Below, piece by piece: positions 25,285-33,951 of a stretch of 64,000 nucleotides of DNA. The stretch's first letter is position 1; every line of letters starts with the position of its first letter. This DNA comes from JACVRW01 sp963837445 (GTDB lineage: Bacteria > Actinomycetota > Thermoleophilia > Solirubrobacterales > Thermoleophilaceae). Under the pieces are notes generated by a model that had not been told where the DNA came from, ran no database searches, and worked only from the letters and a program-made list of their open reading frames with translations. Location of the stretch: assembly GCA_963837445.1 (NCBI GenBank), contig CAWINK010000003.1, positions 248,001-312,000 on the forward strand, written 5' to 3'. Both the position numbers and the translations under genes were made by a program.

Positions 25285-26847
25285 CTACCGCTTGAAGGTC
25301 ACGGTCTTGGACGCTCGGCTGGAGTTGCCCGCCGCGTCCCTGAGGGTCACCGTGATCTTCGCCTTGATCTTGCGCTTCCTGCGCAGCAGCGCGAGCTTCT
25401 TGCGCGCGAGCTTGACGTTCAGCTTCACCTTGCCGCTGCCGGGCACCCTGAACGACTTCGTGGCCAGCTTGCCGAAGACCGCCTTGCCGCGCAGGCCGGC
25501 GCCGCCTCTGAAGCTGTAGCTGAACCGGCCCCTGCGGTTCACCTTCACAACCCTTTTCGAGCCGGCGAAGTTGGCCTTGCGGGGTGCGACGCCCTGGCGG
25601 TCGACCGACACACAGAAGGCCACGACATCGAGCTGATCGACGACCGCGCTGTCCGCACCGCCGCCGCAGTCCACCGTGTCCCGCTCGCCGTCGCGCGCAG
25701 CCATGGTGTCGGAGTCGAGTGAGCAGAACACCGAGCACGAGGCGACGTCCCCGTACATCTGGTCGGTGCCAGCCCCGCCGTCGACGCTGTCGGCGCCGCT
25801 CGCGCCCTGGACCTTGTCGCTGCCGGCGTCGCCGAAGACCCTGTCGTCTCCGCTGCCGCCATAGATGTCGTCGTTGCCACCGGCGCCGTGCATGTCGTCG
25901 TTGCCGCCGCCGCCCTCGAAGGTGTCGGGGCCCGCGGACCCGTTGAAGCTGTCGTTGTGCACCGTGCCGGCGATGACCTCGATGTCCGAACCCACGTTGT
26001 CGCCTTCTCCCGAGCTGCCGTCGTTGGCCTGACCGTCGATCGAGATGGCCATGCCGGCCGCATGCCCGTCGAGCCAGAGCTTGTCGACGCCGGAGCCACC
26101 GGTGTAGGTGTCCGCTCCGACGCCCGGGTCGTTGCCAGAGCCGATGCAGTTGGAGCAGTGCTCGAGGCCGTCGTTGTCCGCGCCCCCGTCCACGTTGTCG
26201 TTCCCGCTCCCGCCATTCAGCTCGTCGGCGCCACCCTCGCCCAGCACCTGATCGTCGCCTGCGTAGCCGAACAGCCGGTCGGGCCCATCTCCACCGTGGA
26301 GGACGTCGTTGCCGGGGCTCGCGTACAGGCTGTCGTTCCCGCCACCGGCGTTGAACGTGAAGGCCTGCGAGCCCGCGCTCAGGACGTCGGGTCCCGCCCC
26401 AGAGTTGATGACCGCCGGTCCCGTGAGCACGTCACCGCAGTCCCCGCTGAGGTTGACAGTGTTGGCGCCCTCGCCGAGGTTCAGCTCGTAGGCGTTGAAG
26501 CAGTCGAAGCCCTGACTGACGAAGGTGACGTCGTCGTCGGCGGACCCGAGGTCGACCTTCAGCTTGGAGCTCCCGGGGCAGGTGATCTTGGTGGTGGTGT
26601 TTTGGTCGCAGCCAGCACCCACGATCGACTGGCTGTCGAGAATCTCGTCAGAGAGCCCATCCTCCGTGATGCGGAACTGGAGCTCGTGGGAGAGGCCATC
26701 CGCGGCGTTGACGATCGCCGTTCTGTCGGCGCCGACGCCGCTGAAGGTGACAACCGTTTCTGCGTTCGCGCTCGCCGCGCCGACCAGCAGCATCACGATC
26801 GCCAGCACGAATGAGTGCCGGCCCAGCCTCGGGCGTGCGTGCGACAT
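25285..26847 (-). CDS. Secreted RTX-like calcium-binding repeat protein
   Basis: About 520 aa, ATG 26847. Signal peptide residues 8-29 (GRHSFVLAIVMLLVGAASANA). Glycine/aspartate nonapeptide repeats of the hemolysin type fill residues about 150-350 (GGGNDSLYASPGNDVLHGGDGPDRLFGYAGDD, GGNDDIYGGSGDDRVFGDAGSD), which fold as a calcium-binding beta-roll. The last 110 residues are a Lys/Arg-rich Ig-like module ending TVTFKR. No N-terminal enzyme domain is recognisable, so it is probably structural or adhesive. Bases 26848-26996 upstream hold the promoter region and nothing else I can name. Confidence 0.85.
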   Translation of the reverse strand: MSHARPRLGRHSFVLAIVMLLVGAASANAETVVTFSGVGADRTAIVNAADGLSHELQFRITEDGLSDEILDSQSIVGAGCDQNTTTKITCPGSSKLKVDLGSADDDVTFVSQGFDCFNAYELNLGEGANTVNLSGDCGDVLTGPAVINSGAGPDVLSAGSQAFTFNAGGGNDSLYASPGNDVLHGGDGPDRLFGYAGDDQVLGEGGADELNGGSGNDNVDGGADNDGLEHCSNCIGSGNDPGVGADTYTGGSGVDKLWLDGHAAGMAISIDGQANDGSSGEGDNVGSDIEVIAGTVHNDSFNGSAGPDTFEGGGGNDDMHGAGGNDDIYGGSGDDRVFGDAGSDKVQGASGADSVDGGAGTDQMYGDVASCSVFCSLDSDTMAARDGERDTVDCGGGADSAVVDQLDVVAFCVSVDRQGVAPRKANFAGSKRVVKVNRRGRFSYSFRGGAGLRGKAVFGKLATKSFRVPGSGKVKLNVKLARKKLALLRRKRKIKAKITVTLRDAAGNSSRASKTVTFKR

Positions 26848-26996
26848 CTATGGCTCCCAACGGGTCAGAAATGGCGCCCTCGTCGGAGGGGCCACCGGTC
26901 AGGAGGTGAAAGGCAGCGAGAGGTTAGGCCAGCGCGCTCAGCTCCCTGCGATCACCCTACTCCCGAACCGCACCTCGTGGGGGCTTTTCCCGGCAG

Positions 26997-27380
26997 CTAG
27001 TCGACCTTGAGCACGGCGAGGATGTTCCCCGCCGGGTCCGTGAACCACGCGATGTCCGGGCCCTGCCCACGGGCAATGCCCTTCTCGTCCTGGTCGAAGC
27101 CTTCGTACTGCTCGAACTGCACGCCGCGAGCGCTGAGCTCGTCCACAGCGGCCTCGACGTCGTCGACCGGGAAATTGAGAATCGTGTACGTGGCGGGCTG
27201 GAAGTCCGGCTTCGGGTAGATCATCGTGGGACGGTCGCCCGCGAGATTCAGGGTTAGCAGCGGAAGGCCACCCTCCTCGTGCTCTGTGACATCGAGCCCG
27301 AGCTTGTCCCGATAGAAATCGCGCGCAACCTCGGTGTCGGGAACAGCGAAGCCGCTGAATGCCTTGCTGTCAGCCAGCAT
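26997..27380 (-). CDS. VOC-family glyoxalase/bleomycin-resistance-like protein
   Basis: About 127 aa, ATG 27380, single VOC domain of two beta-alpha-beta-beta-beta modules: FSGFAVPDTEVARDFYRDKLGLDV and YTILNFPVDDVEAAVDELSARGVQFEQYEG, ending DIAWFTDPAGNILAVLKVD with the usual metal-ligand-type residues partly present. Its start lies 11 bases inside the 3' end of the sigma factor gene, so it is translationally coupled to it. Role unknown; perhaps a target or sensor linked to that sigma factor. Confidence 0.82.
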   Translation of the reverse strand: MLADSKAFSGFAVPDTEVARDFYRDKLGLDVTEHEEGGLPLLTLNLAGDRPTMIYPKPDFQPATYTILNFPVDDVEAAVDELSARGVQFEQYEGFDQDEKGIARGQGPDIAWFTDPAGNILAVLKVD

Positions 27381-28491
27381 GATTTTCCTCCAGTCGTGGG
27401 GGTAGGCCGTAGCGTTCGAATGTCACGTTCAGCCGGGTTGGGTCGATTGCCTCGTCCACCCAGCGTGCGTAGGAGTGGGTGGGCGGGAGGTCGATGGTTC
27501 GCGCAACGAAGGCGACCACGTCTGAGATCAGCTTGCCGCGGAAGGTCAGCACGTTGAGCGCGAACGGCAGGTAGGCCCGCTCGTCCTCGTCCCACGCGTA
27601 GAAGGCCAGCGCCGGCTGGCCATTCGCCGTGACGCGGAGCGGACGCCAGCGCCAGCTGCCTGACATCGGCCAGCCCTTGAGGAAGATGGAGATCTCCTCC
27701 CTGCCGCCGAACCAGCTGGCGAGCGGTGGCATCGCGAAGGTGGCGTCCTCGGCGAGCATCTCGACCACGGTCTCGAAGTCGTTCTGCTCCCACGCCTCGA
27801 CGTAGCGGTCCACGATCTCGGTGAGCTCGTCGTCGCCCAGGATGCGCAGGGTCGCCTGCTGGCTCTGCTCGGGCAGGCGTTCGTCCACGGTCTTGCGGGC
27901 GCGCTGGAGCGCGCTGTTCACCGAGGCGACCGAGGTTTCGAGCGACTCAGACACCTCCTGCGCCGAGAAGCCGAGCACCTCACGCAGGATCAGCACGGCG
28001 CGCTGGTTCGGCGGGAGCAGCTGCAGCGCGGCGATGAACGCCAGCTCGACGCTCTCGCGCTGCTCGTAGCTCGCCTCCGGGGCCGCGAGGCCGTCCTCGA
28101 GGCCGAGCGTCTCGTCCGGGTAGGGCTCCACCCACACGGACTCCACCACCGGCTCGCCAGGACCGCCGTGGGGGTCGGCCGCGGGGCCGTAGTCCACCGG
28201 GAGCACGCGCTTCGGGCGCCGCGCGATCTGGTTCAGGCAGGTGTTCGTGGCGATTGTGTAGAGCCAGGACCGCAGCGAGCTGCGCCCCTCGAACTTGCCC
28301 AGTCCTCGCCAGGCACGAAGCGATGCGTCCTGGAGCGCGTCCTCGGCGTCGTGCACCGAACCGAGCATGCGGTAGCAGTGCGCGTGCAGCTCTCCCCTGT
28401 ACGGCTCGAGGAGGTTTCGGAAGGCGTTCTCGTCGCCCCCGCGGGCGGCCTGGAGCAATTCTTGTTCCTGCGCGGTGGAAGTGGTAGCCAT
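27370..28491 (-). CDS. ECF RNA polymerase sigma factor with C-terminal SnoaL-like domain (SigG-like)
   Basis: About 373 aa from ATG 28491 (MATTSTAQEQELLQAARGGDENAF). Region 2: LEPYRGELHAHCYRMLGSVHDAEDALQDASLRAWRGLGKF, with SSLRSWLYTIATNTCLNQIARR. Region 4: LQLLPPNQRAVLILREVLGFSAQEVSESLETSVASVNSALQRAR. A long acidic linker joins them, and residues 230-350 form a SnoaL/NTF2-like domain (DRYVEAWEQNDFETVVEMLAEDATFAMPP). This is the layout of the TIGR02960/SigG group, in which the C-terminal domain replaces an anti-sigma factor in controlling activity. Coupled to the VOC gene; it probably drives its own promoter. Confidence 0.9.
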   Translation of the reverse strand: MATTSTAQEQELLQAARGGDENAFRNLLEPYRGELHAHCYRMLGSVHDAEDALQDASLRAWRGLGKFEGRSSLRSWLYTIATNTCLNQIARRPKRVLPVDYGPAADPHGGPGEPVVESVWVEPYPDETLGLEDGLAAPEASYEQRESVELAFIAALQLLPPNQRAVLILREVLGFSAQEVSESLETSVASVNSALQRARKTVDERLPEQSQQATLRILGDDELTEIVDRYVEAWEQNDFETVVEMLAEDATFAMPPLASWFGGREEISIFLKGWPMSGSWRWRPLRVTANGQPALAFYAWDEDERAYLPFALNVLTFRGKLISDVVAFVARTIDLPPTHSYARWVDEAIDPTRLNVTFERYGLPPRLEENHAG

Positions 28492-28574
28492 GCCTCGCCA
28501 GGTTAGACCGCTCGACTGGCCCAAACTCATCGGCTGCCGATGAGTTTCGCCTCCCCGCGAGGTCATATGTAGCG

Positions 28575-28922
28575 ATGAAGCCCGTGGTTCACCTCGAGCT
28601 GCACACCGGCGACCTGCAAGGTGCGCGGGCCCTCTATGCCGACCTGTGCGGCTGGAAGCAGGAGCGCATCGAGGCGGGGCCGCGCTCCTACCTCGCGCTC
28701 GAGCTTGGACGCGGGCTCGGTGGCGGCATCGTCGAGTGCGCCACCGACCGCGCGCTCTGGCTTCCCTACGTCGAGGTGGCGGAGATCAGGGCGGCCACGC
28801 ACGGCGCGCGCGCGTCAGGCGCCGCCGTTCTGCTCGAGCCGCGCGAGGGCCCGGGGGGCTGGCGGAGCGTGGTTGCCACCCCGGCCGGCGGCGAGATCGC
28901 GCTCTGGCAGCCCAAGCGCTGA
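28575..28922 (+). CDS. Small VOC-family protein
   Basis: About 115 aa, ATG start. Single VOC domain: VVHLELHTGDLQGARALYADLCGWKQERI and ATDRALWLPYVEVAEIRAATHGARASGAAVLLEPREGPGGWRSVVATPAGGEIALWQ. It resembles the 27-kDa antigen/CFP30B-like or ExtradiolRD-like VOC proteins that accompany ECF sigma genes. Divergent from the sigma factor with 83 bases between the starts, so it may be a target of that sigma. Enzymatic role unknown. Confidence 0.8.
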   Translation: MKPVVHLELHTGDLQGARALYADLCGWKQERIEAGPRSYLALELGRGLGGGIVECATDRALWLPYVEVAEIRAATHGARASGAAVLLEPREGPGGWRSVVATPAGGEIALWQPKR

Positions 28923-28999
28923 GCAGTTAGCCGCAAGTTTTGCCCACGGCCCCCGTTACAGAGGCAGACCACGTCTACCGCAGGGAGCTGTTTCCGCAT

Positions 29000-30932
29000 A
29001 TGTCGCGCAAGCTGGTGTTTGTCGCCGCATTCGTCCTGATGCTCGCCGTTCCGAGCACCGCGTCCGCCGGTCATGGGCTGAAGGCCTGGCTCAAGGCGTA
29101 CTACGACCATCCGATGCCGGCCTTTGCGCCCACCCTTCCGCCGACGCCCGCCTTCAGCTCCGGCGGCCCTGGCGCGCAGTGGGACCACGTCGCGTCAATC
29201 CCCACCGGCAACCCGCACACCGACATCGACTACTTCACGCAAGGGGCCGAGACCTTCGCGTCGGTCGGCACGCTCGCGATCGGGCCCAACGGCGGCGGCC
29301 AGTCGATCGTGCAGCTCACGAAGAACGGCCAGGTCACGCCGTCATCGCCGAAGTTCGTCGCGGGCCACCCCTCGGCCACCTGCCCGAGCAACCCGAACGC
29401 CGCCCTGGGGCTCCAGCACGACGTGGAGGCGACCCCCAAGGGCAACGCGCTGCTGAACGCCGCCAACCAGTCCGCGGTGAAGACCGACGCTCAGCTCCTC
29501 GTCGACGCCACCGACCAGCGTGGCCGCTGCCACGACTCCAGCGGTTTCGGTACCGAGACTCAGCCGCGTGGCGGCCTCGAGCTGATCGACGTGACGAACG
29601 TCGCGAAGCCCAAGGAGATCGGCCTCACGAGCCACACCGGCGAGTCGCACACGGTGAACGTCGATCCCAAGCGCCCGCACATCGCCTACTCCGTCACGTC
29701 CGACAGCGTCAGCGTGGCCCCCGACGGCACGCGCGCGAACGAGAGTCCTACGGGCAGCCAGCGTTACAACCTCGACGGCTTCGAGGTCGTGGACATGTCC
29801 TCGTGCATGTACTTCCCGAGGGGCCGGAGCATCATCGAGAAGCGCCTGGCGTGCCGGCCCGTCGTCTATCGCTACCGCTGGCCGAGCGCGGATATCGCCC
29901 TGGGTCACACGAACAAGAACGCGATCTACGGCTGCCACGAGCTCGAGGTCTACGAGAACGACCGGCTGACCTGCGGGAGCGGCGCCGCCCTGATCATGTT
30001 CGACATGAGCGGTGCGTTCGACGACCGCGGCACGACCACGCCGCTCGACGACAAGCCGCGCGGCACACCACTGCCGTGCACGCGTGCGCGGCAGCCTGTC
30101 GAATCCGCCGTTCAAGTCCGGTGCGATGGTCACCGACTGCCTCGACGGCACCGGTGAGGGCACCGAGGACCTGAACATCCCGAACTGGCTGGCCTCGGGC
30201 GCGCCGTCGCTCACGGGCGTGCAATACCTGGGCAGCGTCCACCACCAGGGCCGCAATGCCACCGGGCAGAGCACCTACCCGTCGACCGAGGACATCGACT
30301 TCGACCACGAGGCCGAGCTGACCGCCTCAGGCCGCTACCTGCTCGCCACCGACGAGCGCGGCGGCGGCGTGCTGCCTCCGGGTGCGACCTGCACGCCGGG
30401 TGCCGACAACACCGAGGGCAACGGCGGCGTGCACGCGTACGACGTCTCGAAGCTCCAGACCACCATGCCGGGCTCGGTGCTCGAGGCCTGGGAGCCCTAT
30501 GCGCGCAGCTCGACCGGCGAGAAGTCGATCTACCGCGCCCAGGTGCGCACCAAGCCGCAGGCCACGGTCTGCACCGCGCACGTGATGCACCAGATCCCGG
30601 GCCAGAACCGGATCTTCATGGCGTGGTACTCGCAGGGCACCCAGGTGATCGACTTCACCGAGAACGCCGACGGCACGCTCGATTTCAAGGAAGCGGGCTG
30701 GTTCATCCCGGGCAACTCGAACCAGTGGACCTCCGCCGTGTTCAAGGTGGAGCCGAACCCGAACGGGACCTTCACCTACTGGGGCGCCACGGGTGACTTC
30801 AGCCTCGGGGAGGCGGGTCGCAACACGATCGACGTCTATCAGGTGACGCTGCCGGCACCGCCGACCCCGGCGGCCGCGCCCGCAGACCCACCCGCAGACC
30901 CACCCGCAGATCCACCCACAGACTCGGACTGA
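29000..30932 (+). pseudogene. Secreted LVIVD-like beta-propeller with a frameshift
   Basis: ATG 29000 gives signal peptide MSRKLVFVAAFVLMLAVPSTASA, then a propeller-like region (GGLELIDVTNVAKPKEIGLTSH, HTVNVDPKRPHIAYSV, LDGFEVVDMSS). That frame reads to RGTPLPCTRARQP and stops at 30155-30157. The protein clearly continues in the +1 frame as RGSLSNPPFKSGAMVTDCLDGTGEG to the stop at 30932, with more repeats (GVHAYDVSKLQ, GTQVIDFTENADGTLDFKEAGWF). One extra base near 30080-30100 (run tgcacgcgtgcgcggc) explains it. Tail: Pro-rich PADPP repeats. True loss or assembly error; both halves keep normal codon bias, so any mutation is recent. Confidence 0.78.
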
Positions 30933-32407
30933 TCACCGGCTCGCGTCGGAGGCGCGAGCCGGTACGCCGGCGCGTCGAAGCGGCGCGTGCGGCGGCGGTA
31001 CTCGAAGGTGAAGCCGGGCCACTGGATCGAATTGCGGCCGTTCCGGTCGAAGTACCAGCTGCCGCAGCCGCCGTTGTTCCAGACGGTGCGCGCGAGCCGT
31101 TCCTGGATCTCCTCGTTGTAGGCCTCCTGGGCCTCGGCTCGCACCTCGAACTCGGCGGCGCGGCGCTCGCGCATGGTGCGCAGGGCGTCGAGCGCGTAGT
31201 TCGTCTGTGACTCCAGCATGTAGACGATGGAGCTGTGACCGAGGTTCAGGTTCGGTCCGTAGAAGAGGAACAGGTTGGGGAAGCCGCTCACGGTCGTGCC
31301 CAGGTACGCCTGCGGGCTGCCGCTCCAGACCTCGGCGAGCGAGCGCCCGTGGCGACCCCTGATCCGCTCCGCGATCGGCAGCTCCGCGGGCCGAAAGCCC
31401 GTGGCGAAGATCAGCGTGTCGATCTCCCGCTCGACGCCGTCGCCCGACACGATCGAGTGCTCGCGCACCTCCCTCACGCCGGAGCTCACGAGGTCCACGT
31501 TCGGCGCCTGGATGGCGGGATACCACTCGTTCGACAGGATGATCCGCTTGCAGAAGATCTCGTAGTCGGGAGTCAGGCGCCGGCGCAGCTCCGGGTCCGG
31601 CACCTGCCGGCGCAGGTGGGCTCGTGCAAGCGCCTTCTGGAGCAGCAGCCCGCGCTGGTCGCGCGTGATGCCGGGCACGAAGCCCTCGCGCATCGTGTAG
31701 ATCGCCGCGCGTGAGAGCCGCTGGAGGGCGGGCGCGCGGCGGTAGAGCTCGCGCAGGCGCGGACGCACGGGGTGGTCGAAGTGCGGGACCACCCATGGGG
31801 GCGTGCGCTGGAAGAGGTGCAGCTTGGCGAGCCGCGGCTGGATGTTCGGCACCACCTGCACGGCCGTGGCGCCCGAGCCGATCAGCGCCACGCGCTTCCC
31901 GCTGAGGTCGTCGCTGTGGTCCCACCTGGCGGTGTGGAAGGCGTTGCCCTCGAAGCGATCGAGCCCCGGTAGCGCTGGGGTCCAGGGTTCGCTGAGCAGG
32001 CCGGGCGCGGCCACCAGCACGCGGGCCGCGAGCGGGCCGTCGGAGGTCTCGAGCTGCCAGCGCTGCTCGTCGGCCAACCAGGTGGCGTCGAGCAGCTCGC
32101 AGCCAAGCCGCGTGTGCTGGAGCACACCGAAGCGCCGCGCGCAGTCGCGCAGGTATCCGAGGATCTGGTCGCGCATCGGATACGCGCGATCCCAGTCGTG
32201 GAGCGCGAACGAGAACGAGTAGAGGTTCGACGGGATGTCGCACTGGCAGCCCGGGTAGCTGTTCGCCCACCACGTGCCGCCCACGTCCTCGCCACGCTCC
32301 AGCAGGACGAAGTCCTCGATGCCCTCCTGCCTGAGGCGGATCGCCATCCCCAGCCCGCCGAACCCGGCGCCCACGATGGCCAGCTCGTGCACGCGCGCGT
32401 CGTTCAC
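30839..32407 (-). CDS. Baeyer-Villiger-type flavin monooxygenase
   Basis: About 522 aa, ATG 32407. N-terminal FAD Rossmann motif LAIVGAGFGGLGMA, GTWWANSYPGCQCD, the BVMO fingerprint FEGNAFHTARWD (residues 152-163, fits FxGxxxHxxxW), NADPH Rossmann RVALIGSGATAVQ, and LIFATGFRPAE. It should insert oxygen into a ketone or oxidise a heteroatom using NADPH and O2. The C-terminus is unusual: a 30-residue Gly/Ser/Ala tail (GGSAGGSAGGSAG) encoded antisense to the PADPP repeats of the convergent gene, a 94-base overlap of coding ends. Substrate unknown. Confidence 0.9.
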   Translation of the reverse strand: MNDARVHELAIVGAGFGGLGMAIRLRQEGIEDFVLLERGEDVGGTWWANSYPGCQCDIPSNLYSFSFALHDWDRAYPMRDQILGYLRDCARRFGVLQHTRLGCELLDATWLADEQRWQLETSDGPLAARVLVAAPGLLSEPWTPALPGLDRFEGNAFHTARWDHSDDLSGKRVALIGSGATAVQVVPNIQPRLAKLHLFQRTPPWVVPHFDHPVRPRLRELYRRAPALQRLSRAAIYTMREGFVPGITRDQRGLLLQKALARAHLRRQVPDPELRRRLTPDYEIFCKRIILSNEWYPAIQAPNVDLVSSGVREVREHSIVSGDGVEREIDTLIFATGFRPAELPIAERIRGRHGRSLAEVWSGSPQAYLGTTVSGFPNLFLFYGPNLNLGHSSIVYMLESQTNYALDALRTMRERRAAEFEVRAEAQEAYNEEIQERLARTVWNNGGCGSWYFDRNGRNSIQWPGFTFEYRRRTRRFDAPAYRLAPPTRAGDQSESVGGSAGGSAGGSAGAAAGVGGAGSVT

Positions 32408-32442
32408 CCGCCGAACGCTATCTGAGCCCTATCGTGCACGAG

Positions 32443-32835
32443 ATGAACGACGGCAACGTCGAGGTGGTCCGGCGACTGTTCGAGCTGTACGAGAGCGGTG
32501 GGATGGAGGCCGCGCTCGATGTCATGGACGAGAACGTCGTGATCGTCATCCCTCCGAACGTGTCGGCCGAGCCGGACACCTATCGCGGGCACGAGGGCGC
32601 GCGTCGGTACTTCGCGGGCTTCGAGGGCATGCTCGAGGACGTTCGCTACGAGGCGTTCGAGCTGATCCCCGAGGGGGCGCATGTGCTCGCCCATGCCCGC
32701 CTCGCAGGACGCGGTGCCTCGAGCGGACTCGAGGTCGAGCTCAAGACCGTCGTCGCGCACACGGTCAAGGGCGGGAAGGTCACGCACATCGTGCCCTACC
32801 CGGACCTCGAGTCGGCCAGGGAAGCGCTCGGCTAG
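32443..32835 (+). CDS. SnoaL-like / NTF2-fold protein
   Basis: About 130 aa from ATG 32443 (a GTG at 32434 would add three residues). Pattern NVEVVRRLFELYESGGMEAALDVMDENVVIVIPP..YRGHEGARRYFAGFEGMLEDVRYEAFELIPEGAHVLAHARLAGRG is typical of the SnoaL_2 group: small, probably cytoplasmic. Divergent from the flavin monooxygenase (35 bases between starts) and tail-to-tail with a broken cupin gene whose end overlaps it by 3 bases. No specific reaction can be assigned. Confidence 0.82.
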   Translation: MNDGNVEVVRRLFELYESGGMEAALDVMDENVVIVIPPNVSAEPDTYRGHEGARRYFAGFEGMLEDVRYEAFELIPEGAHVLAHARLAGRGASSGLEVELKTVVAHTVKGGKVTHIVPYPDLESAREALG

Positions 32836-33160
32836 CCGCCCTCGGGCCACCAGCCCGGTTGCATCTCGGCATCATCGTCCCGCTCGCGACCCGGATGGCG
32901 TCCCACTGGCCGAGCTCCACGATCTCGTCGCCGACCGCCAGCCGGGCGCTTCCGGAGACCACCACGAATACCTCCTCCTGCACGGAGTGCGTGTGGCCGA
33001 ACGGCGTTCGGTACCCGCCGTCGAAGCGGTAGTAGCTGACGCCGGAGTTCTCGAGCTCCAGGTTCGTTCGTGCGAAGTGCGACTCGATCCCCTACATGCC
33101 GAACTTCGGCGCCATGTCCTGGACGTCGGACTTCAGGTTCACACGCGTGTAGGCGCCCAT
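32832..33160 (-). pseudogene. Broken cupin-domain protein
   Basis: From ATG 33160 the frame reads MGAYTRVNLKSDVQDMAPKFGM, then TAG (33092-33094), then continues in frame GIESHFARTNLELENSGVSYYRFDGGYRTPFGHTHSVQEEVFVVVSGSARLAVGDEIVELGQWDAIRVASGTM, a recognisable single-cupin protein with HTH..EEVFVVV. After that the expected segment is missing, and the family-like ending DAEMQPGWWPEGG appears in another frame, stopping at 32832. So there are two lesions: a nonsense codon at position 23 and an internal deletion (about 20 codons by comparison with what such proteins usually contain) with frame change. This fills the gap between 32836 and 33163. Confidence 0.75.
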
Positions 33161-33163
33161 CGC

Positions 33164-33610
33164 TCAGGCCTCCGCGCGCTGCTTGAGGCCCTCGGCGGCG
33201 TCGCCGAGAAGGAAGTCACGCACCTTCGACTCGGCGGGCCCGCGCAGCAGCAGCCCGAGCATGCGCCCGGGGTCGGCCTCCAGGGCGTAGGTGGCGCGCG
33301 TGCGGCCGTCGCCGAGATCCTCGAACGCCCACGAGCCGGTGAGCGACTTGGTCTCGCCCTTCTCCTGGACCCAGCGGATCGCAGTCGGCTCCTCATACGA
33401 GAAGCGCAGCGTGGCGCGAACGGTCTTCACCTTCGCGTCCGACTCCGTCTCGGCCAGCGTGGCCCGTTTCTGGCCGTCGCGCTCGAGCACCTCCACGTCC
33501 TTGAGCGAGCCCTGCCAGTCGGGCGCATTCGCGATGTCAGAGGCGATCTCGTAGCAGCGCTCAACCGGAGCATCGATCTCGACGGAGCGCTCACCGCTGA
33601 TGGTTCCCAT
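33164..33610 (-). CDS. SRPBCC-family (START-like) protein
   Basis: About 148 aa, ATG 33610. Polyketide-cyclase/START-like fold: SGERSVEIDAPVERCYEIASDIANAPDWQGSLKDVEVLERDG at the start, TLRFSYEEPTAIRWVQEKGETKSLTGSWAFEDLGDGRTRATYALEADPG in the middle, and a C-terminal helix. Such proteins bind a hydrophobic ligand in the groove under the helix; no catalytic assignment. It precedes the broken cupin by 3 bases, so the two were probably an operon. Confidence 0.85.
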   Translation of the reverse strand: MGTISGERSVEIDAPVERCYEIASDIANAPDWQGSLKDVEVLERDGQKRATLAETESDAKVKTVRATLRFSYEEPTAIRWVQEKGETKSLTGSWAFEDLGDGRTRATYALEADPGRMLGLLLRGPAESKVRDFLLGDAAEGLKQRAEA

Positions 33611-33619
33611 AGCGCGAGC

Positions 33620-33937
33620 CTAGTGCGCCGCGAACCAGTGCGCGATCTTGCCGCGCCGCGCGCCGCGCCCGTGACAATGCCCGAAGCGGGTGCCCTTGCC
33701 GGTGCAGCGCCAGCCCTCGACGGTCTCGTCGCGCACCGAGCGGCGGGCGACCCTTCGCGCCACCGGGCAGCGCATGTTCGTCGCGCCCACGCCCACGGGG
33801 CCGAACTGGGAGACGCCGCGGAGCGTCCCGCAGCTCTTCTTGCCGCCACCCCCGTCGCTGCCGGGACGGTGACCCGTGGCTGTGGCGGGCAGGGTGGCGA
33901 CCGCGATGACGAGAATGAGGAGGACGCGTATCCGCAT
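33620..33937 (-). CDS. Small secreted cysteine-containing protein
   Basis: About 105 aa, ATG 33937. Signal peptide MRIRVLLILVIAVATLPATATG. The mature part is basic, with Cys in KKSCGTLRG, NMRCPVARRV, GWRCTGKG and FGHCHGRG: four Cys able to make two disulfides. SCGTL..VRCPVARR..GWRC is a motif order I associate with small secreted proteins of Solirubrobacter-like genomes, but no function is known to me. Divergent from the YceH-like gene with 14 bases between. Confidence 0.65.
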   Translation of the reverse strand: MRIRVLLILVIAVATLPATATGHRPGSDGGGGKKSCGTLRGVSQFGPVGVGATNMRCPVARRVARRSVRDETVEGWRCTGKGTRFGHCHGRGARRGKIAHWFAAH

Positions 33938-33951
33938 GCTCTCGTTATACC

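Noticed and set aside
25584..26216. Apparent Thr/Arg-rich proteins in alternative frames of the RTX repeat gene
   Set aside because: Products of periodic repeat DNA read out of frame; the RTX frame has signal peptide and canonical nonapeptides.
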